From: Phocaeicola sartorii JCM 17136 = DSM 21941 | GTDB lineage: Bacteria; Bacteroidota; Bacteroidia; Bacteroidales; Bacteroidaceae | Reading direction: 5' to 3' | Assembly: GCF_000614185.1 (NCBI RefSeq) | Contig: NZ_BAKM01000002.1 | Coordinates: 1-64,000 of the forward strand | Length of the DNA stretch: 64,000 bases | Shown: positions 30,501-40,862 of the stretch, piece by piece | Position numbering within the stretch: position 1 is the stretch's first letter | Layout: each line of letters begins with the position of its first letter | The notes under the pieces: generated by a model | Databases searched by the model: none | What the model was told of the DNA's origin: nothing | The model's input: only the letters and a program-made list of their open reading frames with translations | Made by a program: the position numbers and the translations under genes

Positions 30501-31479
30501 TGCTATCAAAGGTGGTCAGTTGAACTCCTCCGGCGAGATTGATGGATAAAAGATCAACGTTGGAAGTAAAGAAACCTATTTCGGAACCGGCGGATACGGT
30601 GGTGCCGAGATTGACAGTAATGTACGGGTTTGATAATAAACCTGCTAATGTCCCAAAGGTGGCTCCGTCTGTCAAGTCGCTGTTTACTAATTTGGCAGCT
30701 TGGGTACTGAGGAGGGTGCTTGTCCAGACAGTCTCTAAACCAGTGTTATAGTGTATGGTGGCATTGGGAAAATAAGTGCTCCCTGTAACAGCAGGTTTTA
30801 TGGGATTATCTCCCACAAAGGCATAATATAAGTTTAAGCTGTTGAGCACCGTTAACGAGATACTCGTCATGCCTATTTGTACTTCGTCGAATGATTTGGT
30901 TAAAGTGGTTGATATGGATATAGCTTGCTGTCCCTCGTTGTTTCCTGCGCTCAAAATGTTCAAGGCCAGGGTAGCGGCACTGGTGTTTCCTCCCAAAGTT
31001 TCCTGTACTTGTCCGTTTAATAATGTTCTCAGCCAGAAACCTTTCAGTATGTTTGCCTTGAGCAGTGATATGTCAGAAATTTTATAAACAAACCCTGCAA
31101 CCTGTCCTCCGGCATAGACATGATTGATGTCACGGACGGAGGCTATCTGGTTGCCGATTAAATCAGCAAGGGCAGCTCCGTCGAAAGAAGCGGCATTAGT
31201 CAGGTCTGTATCCAGCATATTGCTGATTCCTCCGTTGGCACTCAGCACAGCGATGAGCGAACTGGATATATCGTCAACGATACGTCCTTCTCCTACTAGG
31301 GGGACTCGTTGGCTGGCTGTCCAGGTCTTGTCAGCGTTTTGGACAAGGGCGGTTGAACTGGTGATGGCACGTGCTTCAAATTGCAAATCAATCGGAAGAG
31401 GTGAGCCCAGATCTTCATCCTGACAGCCAGTGAAGAGTGTCAGGAACGTCAATAGGAATATACAGCAGATTGCTTTCAT
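27592..31479 (-). pseudogene. Very large surface lipoprotein/adhesin with repeated modules, broken by three frameshifts
   Basis: Begins with a lipoprotein signal (FLLTFLTLFTGCQDED) at 31479 and would be about 1296 residues after adding one base at 29988-29992 (C5 run), near 29585, and at 27824-27825. I see about four diverged copies of a 150-170 residue beta-rich module, each with a short D-x-x-L-x-N-x-A-type motif near its start, an aGF-type strand and a closing V-R-I/F strand. An Ig-like stretch (TWAITNAPAGATPTVTG) lies between modules two and three. A DSDGNGIPD calcium-binding-like segment follows module four. First gene of the fimbrial operon, so a tip adhesin is a fair guess. No family name can be given. 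Confidence 0.65.
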
Positions 31480-31655
31480 TTGTTAAATGTTATTTATTTA
31501 ATCAGAGTTGGGTCTACTAACTTCTAAATTCAACATAAACGAAAGAAAAAGGTTTTAAGAAATTGTCGGAATAATTGGTTGATTCTGTTGAGAGAGTACA
31601 AAATATGTCTTTCTGCGTCTTTCCTTTATAGGAAATTAATTTAATAAGAAAAAAG

Positions 31656-33761
31656 ATGAAGAGTATAAGACTCCTGCTTCTATTGGCTTCCGGAGTAACA
31701 ACGGGAGCCTTTGCCCAATCGGGCGGACTGACGGATATGAGCCAAAGCCGTTTTGCCAAGATGGCTAATACAGAATTAGGTGCTGTGCATTGGACGGATG
31801 GCTTTTGGGGCGACCGTTTCAATGTCTATAGCCACACCTCCTTGCAAAGTATGTGGGATACATGGAACAATCCTGATATTTCGCATGGTTTCCGTAACTT
31901 TGAAATAGCATCCGGTGTTTGCGAAGGCGAACATTGGGGACCTCCCTTCCACGATGGTGATATGTATAAGTGGATGGAGGGGGTAGCTTCCGTGTATGCC
32001 GTTACCAAAGACCCGGAACTGGATAAACTGATGGATCATTTCATAGCCCATGTGGTGAAAGCCCAGCGTGCGGACGGATATATCCATACCCCTGTTATCA
32101 TAGAGGAAAAGAATAAGGGAATTGACACGCATTCCGAGGCCCATAAACAAACCGTCATAGGTACTGCTGTGGGTAAAGAAGATGAGAAAGGGGCGTTTGC
32201 CAACCGCTTGAATTTTGAAACTTACAATCTTGGTCATTTGATGATGGCAGGTATTATTCATCGCCGTGCCACTGGAAAGACTACTTTATTCGATGCTGCC
32301 GTAAAAGCGACGGATTTCCTCTGTCATTTCTATGAAACTGCTTCTGCGGAACTGGCAAGAAATGCCATCTGTCCTTCCCATTATATGGGCGTGGTGGAAA
32401 TGTACCGTGCTACAGGGAATCCCCGTTATTTGGAACTTTCCAAGAATCTGATTGATATCCGTGGTATGGTGGAAAATGGTACCGATGATAATCAGGACCG
32501 TATTCCGTTCCGTCAGCAATACAATGCGATGGGACATGCCGTGCGTTCCAATTACCTGTATGCCGGTGTGACCGATGTGTATGCCGAAACAGGAGAAGAC
32601 CAACTGATGAAAAACCTGACCAGCATCTGGAAAGACATTGTGACCCGCAAGATGTATGTTACAGGAGCGTGCGGTGCACTGTATGACGGCACTTCGCCGG
32701 ATGGTACCTGCTATGAGCCGGACAGTATTCAGAAAGTACACCAAAGCTATGGCCGTCCTTATCAGTTGCCTAATAGTACGGCGCATAACGAGACCTGTGC
32801 CAATATCGGCAATATGCTTTTCAACTGGCGTATGCTGGAAGTGACGGGCGATGCCAAATATGCCGATATTGTGGAAACTGCTCTCTATAACAGTGTGCTG
32901 AGTGGTGTCAGTCTGGATGGAAAGAAATATTTCTATACCAACCCGTTGCGCATCAGTGCGGATTTGCCATACACACTTCGCTGGCCTAAAGAACGCACCG
33001 AGTATATCAGTTGCTTCTGTTGTCCGCCTAATACGTTGCGTACCGTTTGTCAAGCCCAGAACTATGCTTATACAGTGACTCCGAATGCGGTATATTGCAA
33101 TTTGTATGGAGCGAATACACTGGCTACAACTTTGAAGGAAGTGGGAAAGATCGGGCTGGTGCAAGAAACGGAGTATCCGTGGGAAGGCGCTGTGAAGCTG
33201 ACTGTTACCGAAGCTCCGAAACCATCAAAGAAGAAAGCGTTCTCTTTGTTCCTCCGTGTTCCGGATTGGTGTGAGAAAGCAACTTTGAAGGTAAATGGCG
33301 AACCGGTGCAAGGAACCTGGAAAGCGAATACATACGCCGAGGTTAGCCGCATCTGGAAGAAAGGGGACTGTGTGGAATGGGTGATGGATATGCCTGTAAA
33401 ATTGCTGGAAGCAAATCCGTTGGCCGAAGAAATCCGTAACCAAGTAGTGGTGAAACGTGGTCCGTTGGTATATTGTCTGGAAAGTATGGATATAGAAGGC
33501 GGGCATAAGATAGATAATGTACTGATACCTGCCGATATCCGGTTGACTCCGAAAAAAATAACCATCGAAGGCAGTCCGATTGTCGCATTGGATGGTACTG
33601 CCCGTCTGGTTGATGAGGCATCATGGAAAGATACGTTGTACCGTGAGGTAGGAAAGGCCGACAAACCGGTCAATATCCGTTTGATTCCTTATTATGCATG
33701 GGGAAATCGCGGAAAGGCTGAAATGACGGTATGGATGCCTTTGGCACGGACTAATCACTAA
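31656..33761 (+). CDS. GH127 beta-L-arabinofuranosidase
   Basis: 701 residues with a signal peptide (LLLLLASGVTTGAFAQ). GH127 (former DUF1680) is evident from WGDRFNVYSH, HWGPPFHDGDMYKWMEGVAS, FETYNLGHLMMAG, the NETCANIGNMLFNWRML motif and EYISCFCCPPNTLRT. In this family a Glu, a Cys of the first motif and two Cys of the second bind zinc, and one Cys is the nucleophile; these residues are all present. The enzyme removes beta-L-arabinofuranose, including the one found in RG-II. Reads into GH141 24 bases later. Divergent from the fimbrial operon; the 176-base gap should carry promoters for both, but I see no clear consensus. Confidence 0.92.
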   Translation: MKSIRLLLLLASGVTTGAFAQSGGLTDMSQSRFAKMANTELGAVHWTDGFWGDRFNVYSHTSLQSMWDTWNNPDISHGFRNFEIASGVCEGEHWGPPFHDGDMYKWMEGVASVYAVTKDPELDKLMDHFIAHVVKAQRADGYIHTPVIIEEKNKGIDTHSEAHKQTVIGTAVGKEDEKGAFANRLNFETYNLGHLMMAGIIHRRATGKTTLFDAAVKATDFLCHFYETASAELARNAICPSHYMGVVEMYRATGNPRYLELSKNLIDIRGMVENGTDDNQDRIPFRQQYNAMGHAVRSNYLYAGVTDVYAETGEDQLMKNLTSIWKDIVTRKMYVTGACGALYDGTSPDGTCYEPDSIQKVHQSYGRPYQLPNSTAHNETCANIGNMLFNWRMLEVTGDAKYADIVETALYNSVLSGVSLDGKKYFYTNPLRISADLPYTLRWPKERTEYISCFCCPPNTLRTVCQAQNYAYTVTPNAVYCNLYGANTLATTLKEVGKIGLVQETEYPWEGAVKLTVTEAPKPSKKKAFSLFLRVPDWCEKATLKVNGEPVQGTWKANTYAEVSRIWKKGDCVEWVMDMPVKLLEANPLAEEIRNQVVVKRGPLVYCLESMDIEGGHKIDNVLIPADIRLTPKKITIEGSPIVALDGTARLVDEASWKDTLYREVGKADKPVNIRLIPYYAWGNRGKAEMTVWMPLARTNH

Positions 33762-33785
33762 CCACTTACTCCTAATGATTTACAA

Positions 33786-35609
33786 ATGAAAAAAATATTC
33801 ATAACCACTACTGCGCTGCTGATAGCTTGTACACTGTCAGCAGCCGATTTGTTCGTATCTCCGGGAGGTAATGACCGGAATCCGGGTACCAAAGACTCTC
33901 CGAAAGCCACCCTGACAGCCGCATTGCGTCAGGCAAGGGAACTTCGTCGTCTTAATGATGAAAGTGTAAAAGGTGGCATCACCATCCATTTGGAGGCAGG
34001 TGATTACCAGCTGTACGAACCCGTCTTTATCCGTCCCGAAGACAGCGGGACGGAAGCGTCACCTACCGTCATCACTTCGGATGGAAATGCCGTTCTGAAT
34101 GGTGGGGTGGAAATCAGGAACTGGAAGAAGCAAGGAAAGTTATGGGTGGCCGATGTCCCTATGTTTAACGGACGTCCGCTGGATTTCCGGCAATTGTGGA
34201 TCAATGGACAAAAGGCAGTTCGTGCAAGGGATGTGGCAGACTTTGAAAAGATGTACCGCATCATCAACAACGATTCCCAAAACGAAATACTGTGGGTACC
34301 TGCCGCTGCTGTAAAGAAAATACAGAAAGCCCGGTATGCCGAAATGGTCCTTCATGAAATGTGGTGTGTGGCCAATCTCCGTATCAAGTCGGTCGAAATA
34401 CAGGGAGACAGTGCCGCCGTGCGTTTCCATCATCCTGAAAGCCGTATCCAGTTCGAGCACCCGTGGCCGCGTCCTATGGTGACCAAGGATGGCCACAACT
34501 CGGCTTTCTATCTGACCAATGCCATGGAATTGCTGGATGAACCCGGCGAGTGGTATCATGACATTGAAAGCCGTAAAATATATTATTATCCTCGGAAAGG
34601 AGAGAAGATAAGCAAAGCCGTAGTTCCCGGCATCGAGACTTTGGTACGGGTGGAAGGAACGATAGACCGTCCGGTAAAGCACATCCGTTTTGACAATATC
34701 GCTTTCCAATATACCACCTGGATGCGTCCCTCTTTGCAAGGTCATGTTCCTCTTCAGGCAGGTATGTACATGACAGACGGATATAAAATCCGTCCTTCCA
34801 TGATTCGTAAGAACAATCATAAGCTGGATAATCAAGGTTGGTTGGGACGTCCGGCATCGGCAGTCGTAGTCAAGGCAGCCCAGGATATTGATTTCGAGAA
34901 GTGCCGTTTCCGGCATTTGGGCTCTACAGGTATTGATTATGAATGGGCCACCGATGGAGGACGTATAAACGGCTGTCTGTTCCGTGATATTGCCGGGAAC
35001 GGTATTGTAGCGGGCAGCTTCAGTCCTGCCGCTCACGAAACTCATCTTCCATACGATCCTGTCGACCGTCGTGAGGTCTGTACCGGACTGACCATTTCCA
35101 ACAACTACATCAATGATGTGACCAATGAAGACTGGGGCACCTTGGGCATTTGCGCCGGTTATGTGAGTGATATCAATATCGAACACAATGAAATCAGTGA
35201 TGTATCCTATTCAGGCATCAGTCTGGGATGGGGATGGACACGTACCGTCAACTGTATGCGTAATAACCGCGTACATGCCAACCTGATTCATCACTATGCC
35301 AAGCACATGTATGATGTAGCCGGTATTTATACATTAGGTTCACAACCCCATAGCTGGATTACGGAAAATTGCGTTTCTAACATTTTTTCACCCGGTTATG
35401 CACACGATCCCAATCATTGGTTCTATCTTTACACCGATGAAGGATCTTCATTTATCACCGTCAAGGACAACTGGACGGAAGGAGAGAAGTTCCTGAAGAA
35501 CGCCAACGGTCCGGGCAATACATGGGAAAACAATGGCCCGATGGTGAACGACAGCATCAAGGCAAAAGCCGGACTGCCCAAAGAATATAGTTATTTGAAG
35601 GAAAAATAA
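33786..35609 (+). CDS. GH141 right-handed beta-helix glycosidase (alpha-L-fucosidase-like)
   Basis: 607 residues with a signal peptide (FITTTALLIACTLSAAD). Typical start LFVSPGGNDRNPGTKDSPKA with the following TLTAALRQARELRR is shared by GH141 and related parallel beta-helix enzymes. The helix rungs with NNYINDV, EHNEISDVSYSGISLGWGW and DVAGIYTLG stretches follow, and the C-terminus has the HDPNHWFYLYTDEGSSFI segment. GH141 enzymes include the fucosidase that acts on 2-O-methyl-fucose in RG-II. Tightly linked (15 bases) to the GH78 gene. Full length and intact. Confidence 0.87.
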   Translation: MKKIFITTTALLIACTLSAADLFVSPGGNDRNPGTKDSPKATLTAALRQARELRRLNDESVKGGITIHLEAGDYQLYEPVFIRPEDSGTEASPTVITSDGNAVLNGGVEIRNWKKQGKLWVADVPMFNGRPLDFRQLWINGQKAVRARDVADFEKMYRIINNDSQNEILWVPAAAVKKIQKARYAEMVLHEMWCVANLRIKSVEIQGDSAAVRFHHPESRIQFEHPWPRPMVTKDGHNSAFYLTNAMELLDEPGEWYHDIESRKIYYYPRKGEKISKAVVPGIETLVRVEGTIDRPVKHIRFDNIAFQYTTWMRPSLQGHVPLQAGMYMTDGYKIRPSMIRKNNHKLDNQGWLGRPASAVVVKAAQDIDFEKCRFRHLGSTGIDYEWATDGGRINGCLFRDIAGNGIVAGSFSPAAHETHLPYDPVDRREVCTGLTISNNYINDVTNEDWGTLGICAGYVSDINIEHNEISDVSYSGISLGWGWTRTVNCMRNNRVHANLIHHYAKHMYDVAGIYTLGSQPHSWITENCVSNIFSPGYAHDPNHWFYLYTDEGSSFITVKDNWTEGEKFLKNANGPGNTWENNGPMVNDSIKAKAGLPKEYSYLKEK

Positions 35610-35623
35610 AATGTAATACCATT

Positions 35624-37766
35624 ATGAAAAACAGATTTGCCACTTTAGTCGGAGCACTTGCATTGAGTGCTACCGCAGCCGCCCAGACCTGGATCTGGTA
35701 TCCGGGTGATTATGAGATATGGCTGGGCAACCAGATGAACAACCGCCGTACGGAACGCGGTGCTTTTTTCCCTCCCTTCTGGAAAACGGACAGCCATTAT
35801 GTGGTAGTGGAATTCAGCAAGAAATTGGATCTGGCGGAACCTGAAGAGATCTTCATTGCCGCCGAAGGGAAATACAATGTGAAATTGGACGGCAAACTGC
35901 AATTCGGTATGCCCTCCACCTTGAAACTCCCCGCAGGAAAACACAGTCTGAACATCAAGGTGTGGAATCAGTCCACTCCCCCCACTATTTACGTGAAAGG
36001 AAAAACCGTAAATACGGACAAGACTTGGAAAGTAACCTACGAGGATAAAGAATGGATAGATGAAAGCGGAAAAGCCAGTGATACTTCTGCCACCATCTAC
36101 ATGGATGCAGGCTGTTGGAACTTCGATGGAGCCACCCAACTTCCGTCCAGATTCTCATTGGTCAGAAAGCCGATGAAAGCCGTTTCCTCCACTCCTCAGA
36201 AAGAGGGCGTCCTGTACGACTTCGGAAAAGAAACCTTTGGTTATATCACTCTGAAAGAGGTAAAGGGAAAAGGAACGATCCATATCTATTACGGTGAAAG
36301 CCTGAAGAAGCCTTGGATACGGAATATTGCGAAACATTGGACAAATTGCTGGCAGAGCCGGGGCAAATAACCGATCTGGCCATTCGGAATACACGGAAAC
36401 TATACGATGAATACACCTTGGACAACAGCAAGGCTTTCCGTTATGTCTATGTCACTTGCGATCCGGGAGTAACCATGCAGGACGTTTCCATGCAATACGA
36501 ATACCTGCCGAAGAGTACCGGGGCTCATTCAAATGTAATGACGAAGAGCTGAACCGCATTTGGGAGGTAGGAGCATACACCATGCACCTTACTACCCGTG
36601 AATTCTTTATCGACGGCATTAAGCGCGACCGTTGGGTATGGAGCGGCGATGCCATCCAGAGTTATCTGATGAACTACTATCTGTTCTTCGATAATGAAAC
36701 CGTGAAGCGTACCATCTGGCTGCTTCGTGGAAAAGACCCTGTGACCAGCCACAGCAATACTATTATGGACTACACCTTCTATTGGTTTCTTAGCGTTTAC
36801 GATTACTATATGTATTCTGGTGACAAAGACTTTGTCACCCAGCTCTATCCGCGTATGCAAAGCATGATGGACTATGTATTAGGACGCACCAATGCCAACG
36901 GTATGGTGGAAGGTATGACCGGTGACTGGGTATTCGTAGACTGGGCCGACGGCTATCTGGACAAGAAAGGCGAACTCTCCTTTGAGCAAGTCTTGTTCTG
37001 CAAGAGTTTGGAAACCATGGCGCTTTGTGCCGGTCTGGCCGGCAATACGGCAGACAAAACCAAGTATGAGAAACTGGCTTCCGCTTTACGTTCCAAGCTG
37101 GAGCCCGCTTTCTGGAATGAGCAGAAACAGGCGATGGTACACAACCGTATTCAGGGAAAGCAAAGTGAGTCCGTTACCCGTTACGCCAATATGTTCTCTG
37201 TCTTCTTCAATTATCTGAATGCCGATAAACAGCAGGCCATCAAACACTCCGTATTGCAGAATGACCGTATTTTGAAAATCACCACTCCTTATATGCGTTT
37301 CTATGAACTGGAAGCACTGTGCGCCTTGGGCGAACAAGAATCGGTCATGAAAGAAATGAAAGCCTATTGGGGCGGTATGTTGAAAGAAGGAGCTACCAGC
37401 TTTTGGGAGAAATACAATCCCGAAGAAACAGGTACCCAGCATCTGGCCATGTACGGACGTCCATACGGCAAGAGCCTCTGCCATGCATGGGGAGCCAGCC
37501 CCATCTATTTGTTGGGTAAATACTATCTGGGAGTAAAACCCACCAAACCCGGTTACGAGGAATACTCCGTCACCCCTTGTCTGGGTGGGTTGAAATGGAT
37601 GGAGGGAACTGTGCCCACTCCATACGGCAATATCCATATCTATATGGATAAGAAAGTGATCCGTATCAAATCCGACGGTGGAAAGGGAGTGCTGAACATT
37701 CCAACCCGGAAAGGAATGAAAGCCATGACCATAGAACCCGGAACAGAGCAAGTATTCAAATACTAA
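35624..37766 (+). pseudogene. GH78 alpha-L-rhamnosidase, broken by two frameshifts
   Basis: Signal peptide at the start (LVGALALSATAAAQT). The family is recognised from the N-terminal beta domain (WIWYPGDYEIWLGNQMNNRR), the jelly-roll part GVLYDFGKETFGYITLKEV, the catalytic segment TREFFIDGIKRDRWVWSGDA and the barrel region VEGMTGDWVFVDWADGYLDK. The first frame ends at 36370; one added base near 36307 (AAGAAGCC, expected AAGGAAGCC) restores the expected LKEALDTEYCETLD sequence, and a second in the G4 run 36520-36523 leads into GSFKCNDEELNRIWEVG. Restored length is about 714 residues. Together with GH127 and GH141 it forms a three-gene unit that looks like part of an RG-II locus. Confidence 0.82.
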
Positions 37767-37777
37767 TGGTATAGATC

Positions 37778-37815
37778 AAAAAAAAGTGATACCTACCTTC
37801 ACAGGCGGGTATCAC
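37778..37815 (-). terminator. Intrinsic terminator for the leftward EPS/HAD operon
   Basis: GTGATACC and GGTATCAC form an 8-bp stem. On the minus strand the stem is followed by a run of eight or more T's (A-run at 37778-37785). It lies between two convergent transcription units and its T-run sits on the minus-strand side. Confidence 0.75.
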
Positions 37816-37827
37816 CAACACTACTTT

Positions 37828-37862
37828 GTAAGTTCCCGTTATCCGCTGATAACAGTACTTAC
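37828..37862 (+). terminator. Nested hairpin between convergent genes
   Basis: GTAAGT..ACTTAC encloses GTTATC..GATAAC with a CGCT loop. An eight-base T-run lies at 37880-37887, 17 bases further on. Probably a terminator for the GH78 transcript. Confidence 0.5.
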
Positions 37863-37928
37863 CTCTGATCTAACATTAGTTTTTTTATGAGCTTCCCCCC
37901 TGTATCACTACATTCGGAAGCGAGGATT

Positions 37929-38357
37929 TTACATTTTTGAAAAAAGTATTTTCCAAAAGCTTCGCTTTTTCGTCTCTTTTTTCTTTTCTGAATTTAGATA
38001 AATATCTTCATATCCCCGTTTGTCATGGATCATTCTGTAAATCATCCCCCATTCGGGCAGTCCTCCCAGATTACGGTCATCAATAAACAAATCCGCCTTC
38101 AGTTTTCTGGAGTAATGATCACTTTCCAAGGTTTCTTCGGCATAATTGCTGTTTACGGCATAAAACTCCAATCCACGCTCCCGACAGAAATCCACGGCCT
38201 CCTGCAACAAGTTACCTTCCCGTACACTCCACAGAATAAGGCGGTGTCGTTCCTGTTGTAGTTTTTTCAGCGTTTCTATGGCAAAGGGTAGTTCCTTGCC
38301 TATTTCGGGATATTTATGCTCCACAATTGTGCCGTCAAAGTCAACTGCTATAATCAT
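37929..38357 (-). CDS. Small HAD-superfamily hydrolase
   Basis: 142 residues. The N-terminus IIAVDFDGTIVEHKYPEIG holds HAD motif I (DxDGT), LILWSVREGNLL is in the motif II position, and KADLFIDDRNLGG carries the acidic motif IV. This short BT0820-type group lacks a cap domain and is widespread in Bacteroides; the substrate is unknown. The last stretch is lysine-rich (a KKKETKKR tail). It is the last gene of the leftward block, 20 bases after a lipoprotein gene, and ends just before the terminator at 37778-37815. Confidence 0.8.
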   Translation of the reverse strand: MIIAVDFDGTIVEHKYPEIGKELPFAIETLKKLQQERHRLILWSVREGNLLQEAVDFCRERGLEFYAVNSNYAEETLESDHYSRKLKADLFIDDRNLGGLPEWGMIYRMIHDKRGYEDIYLNSEKKKETKKRSFWKILFSKM

Positions 38358-38377
38358 AGATTGTTCTTTTCCATTCG

Positions 38378-39619
38378 TTATTTAGTTCCGCCACCACTGT
38401 GTGTGTTTGAACTCTCATTCTTATAGATAATATCAACACCTACATACACTTTGATCTTGATTGTAACCTTCTGACCGCCTTTAATGGAGAAAGTATAACT
38501 TTTTTCCACATATTTGGCTTTACAGCAGAAATACAGATTATAGTCACCGCTAATGTTTGTAACCATGGATTGGGGAACAGTATAAATACCGGCAGTACCT
38601 TCTTGCGCAGCAATAGTAGAATGGATCTGTGCCAGCATATCGCTTTCTATACCCGATGGAGTGGTAGTTGTTTCCCATCCGGCTTTAACCTCATAGTTAA
38701 TGGTATAACCATTGATGGCGCTCATGTTTCCGGTGTTGCTTTTACTTTCCTCTTTCAGTACCTCATTGTTCTGGGTCGCTCCCACGGTCTTGTCACTTTT
38801 TACTCTTACAGAATATTCACCGTTCAGTTTTTGTCCCTTGCTGATGTTGACCTTATAGCTGTTGCTTGCTTTGTCAAAGGTGGCGTCACCCATCTTGTTC
38901 CAGTTATCAGCAGCACGGCCGGCATCTTCTTTTTTGTAGACTTCCACTTCGTCAAAGAAGCTCGTTTCGGAAGCCTTGTTGTTGATAGCCAGTTCCACAT
39001 CTTTTTCCAGTACGATATCCTTGTCGGCTTTTACGGCGATGTTGGTCATGGCGACAGCTTCCGATTTTGTACCGGCGCTTTCGTTGGCTGTGTTTACAGG
39101 CGCTATGTATGGGGTTATGGTGATGGCAGCTTCTTCTGTTACGGCTCCGGCAGGGATAGCGACGGCCGCAGTTGCTTCTTTGCTGTCACCTTCACCTTTC
39201 TCTGTCACAGTGATATCCTTTTCAGGATCTACGGTGGCTGCGACTCCTTCCTTGCTCATAGAGACATTCAGCGTAACCATGCTTCTGTTGGTAGCGTTGC
39301 CGGCCACCGTGGCGCTGGCATCATTAATTTCCTTATACCCCTCTTTGGCAAAGATCATGGTATAAGTCTTCTTGTCCTTTACGGTTACAGAGTATTGTCC
39401 CTGGTCGTCTGTAGTTGCGGTCACTTCTCCTACAGTGACGGTTACTCCGCTTAATGCAGCCTCTTCTGCCACCACTTTACCTGCAATGTAGTATTCCACA
39501 GTTCCTTCTACCGGATCTACTACGATTTCCGGTTCTTTGTCGTCATCTCCACAACTTGTGAATACCAGGCCTGCTGCCAATAGTAGCAAACTCATCTTAA
39601 AAAACGTACTTGTTTTCAT
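38378..39619 (-). CDS. Bacteroidales surface lipoprotein with carboxypeptidase-regulatory-like domain
   Basis: 413 residues. Lipoprotein signal (SLLLLAAGLVFTSCGDDD). Residues about 45-110 (IAGKVVAEEAALSGVTVTVG, then TDDQGQYSVTVKDKKTYTM) form a carboxypeptidase-regulatory-like beta domain. The rest is rich in Thr, Ala, Lys and Glu, with no enzyme motif; it resembles DUF3869-type proteins, a name I give with moderate confidence. It starts 11 bases after the broken YjbH-partner gene on the same strand, so it is probably made with the exopolysaccharide proteins. Surface exposure is inferred from the acidic residues after the lipid Cys. Confidence 0.72.
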   Translation of the reverse strand: MKTSTFFKMSLLLLAAGLVFTSCGDDDKEPEIVVDPVEGTVEYYIAGKVVAEEAALSGVTVTVGEVTATTDDQGQYSVTVKDKKTYTMIFAKEGYKEINDASATVAGNATNRSMVTLNVSMSKEGVAATVDPEKDITVTEKGEGDSKEATAAVAIPAGAVTEEAAITITPYIAPVNTANESAGTKSEAVAMTNIAVKADKDIVLEKDVELAINNKASETSFFDEVEVYKKEDAGRAADNWNKMGDATFDKASNSYKVNISKGQKLNGEYSVRVKSDKTVGATQNNEVLKEESKSNTGNMSAINGYTINYEVKAGWETTTTPSGIESDMLAQIHSTIAAQEGTAGIYTVPQSMVTNISGDYNLYFCCKAKYVEKSYTFSIKGGQKVTIKIKVYVGVDIIYKNESSNTHSGGGTK

Positions 39620-39630
39620 TCTTTCTTGTT

Positions 39631-40858
39631 TTAAAAATTAGTAATCTGTTTATTTGCTTCCTTTATTAAGAAATAACGTATGTATTCCGGTTGAAAGAAG
39701 CGGTTGCTCCGGTTTTCGTCCGGTTTTATCTTGTAGGTTTCCCCCATCTTTTCATTGGTATATTTTCCCCATGTGGTCATGCTGTATTCCAGAGCGAAAT
39801 AATCCGCCTGCCGGACGCGTACTCCCCGGTTACGGCTCCACCTCTTGCCGGGCAGAGGGATGGCGAAATGGAATCCTCCGTTTATCTCCCCGTCGGTGTA
39901 CATGCCATACACGCCGATGGCATACTCTCCGAAGTGCGGGTACAGTCGCCTCTCACTCCATAGTCTCCATATAGGTAACGGGCAGCCTGCACCTCAAATT
40001 GCAGGTTGAATCGGGGTTCGTATACCGATGCCTTCAGTGCGGCGTTCATCCGCAGTTTCCGGCTGACATACCATCCCTCGTCATCGGTTAGAACAGACTG
40101 TACGGTACCTCCTGCTATGGCTCCCAGTTCCAGTCTGCCATTCGCTGTGCGATATGTTATTTCCGCTTGCCCTCCCATGCGGTTGTTCGTGAAGTTTCCT
40201 GCGGTCACCCGTCCCAGAAACCCTTTGCCGAAGTAGAACTCTTGCGACAGGGCGATCACTCCGGGACGTATCTTCTTATACTGTCCGTTCAGGTTGGTCG
40301 CTATCGGCAATACCACCTGCGCTGTCAGTTCCGCCCCTTTCCATAAGGCCATCTCTACGGCGGGAGCCAGGTTGACATAATAAGAATAAAGCCGGTCGAA
40401 GCTGGAGTTCTCCAGTTTTACTTCCGGATAGACCACGATATCCACTTTCCCGGCCGATGAGTTGAGAGTATGATGAGTCCCTTTCAGTATCTCCATCGCT
40501 TCATCGGTGTCATGGCTGATTTCCATCTGCCGGTACACTTCCCCTATGCTCATCCGTTTCTCCTTATATTCGGTTACCACCCTTTCGGACAGTGCGATGC
40601 ATAGTTGGGGGATACGGTTCTCCAGCACCACCATTTGCAAGTTTCCTTGACTCATCCTTCCATGGCAGCTATGATGGCCTTACCTATCCCCCGGTAAGTA
40701 CCTCTATATACATTGTCCTCGAAAGCGATAGTCGTGTTTCCGTTTTCTGTAACCGTTCGTATGTTCTCCATACCCAGTTGCTGTAACCTTTCGGCCACCT
40801 GCGCCCGGAGTGAGAGGCTTCCTGCCGAAAGGAGGATTGCTATTAAAAATCTGTTCAT
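39631..40858 (-). pseudogene. YjbH C-terminal-type exopolysaccharide surface protein, broken by two frameshifts
   Basis: Signal peptide at 40858 (FLIAILLSAGSLSLRAQ), then a globular part with NIRTVTENGNTTIAFEDNVY and, in the next frame, ENRIPQLCIALSERV and beta strands (QVVLPIATNLNGQYKKIRPG, LSQEFYFGKGFLGRVTAGNF). The third frame ends with the barrel-like YGMYTDGEINGGFHFAIPLP. The frames join if one base is added near 40655 and one near 39955; restored length is about 409 residues. At 40655 an ATGA overlap could instead mean two coupled genes, but the second lacks a signal peptide. It corresponds to the C-terminal half of YjbH proteins, while the next gene covers the N-terminal half. Confidence 0.7.
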
Positions 40859-40862
40859 TGTC

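Noticed and set aside
32286-33164. A minus-strand open frame of 292 codons
   Set aside because: Antisense to the well supported GH127 gene.
34140-35186. A minus-strand open frame of 348 codons
   Set aside because: Antisense to the GH141 gene, with no recognisable motif.
38570-39454. A plus-strand open frame of 294 codons
   Set aside because: Antisense to the lipoprotein at 38378-39619, whose signal peptide and domain are clear. Composition is that of a shadow frame.
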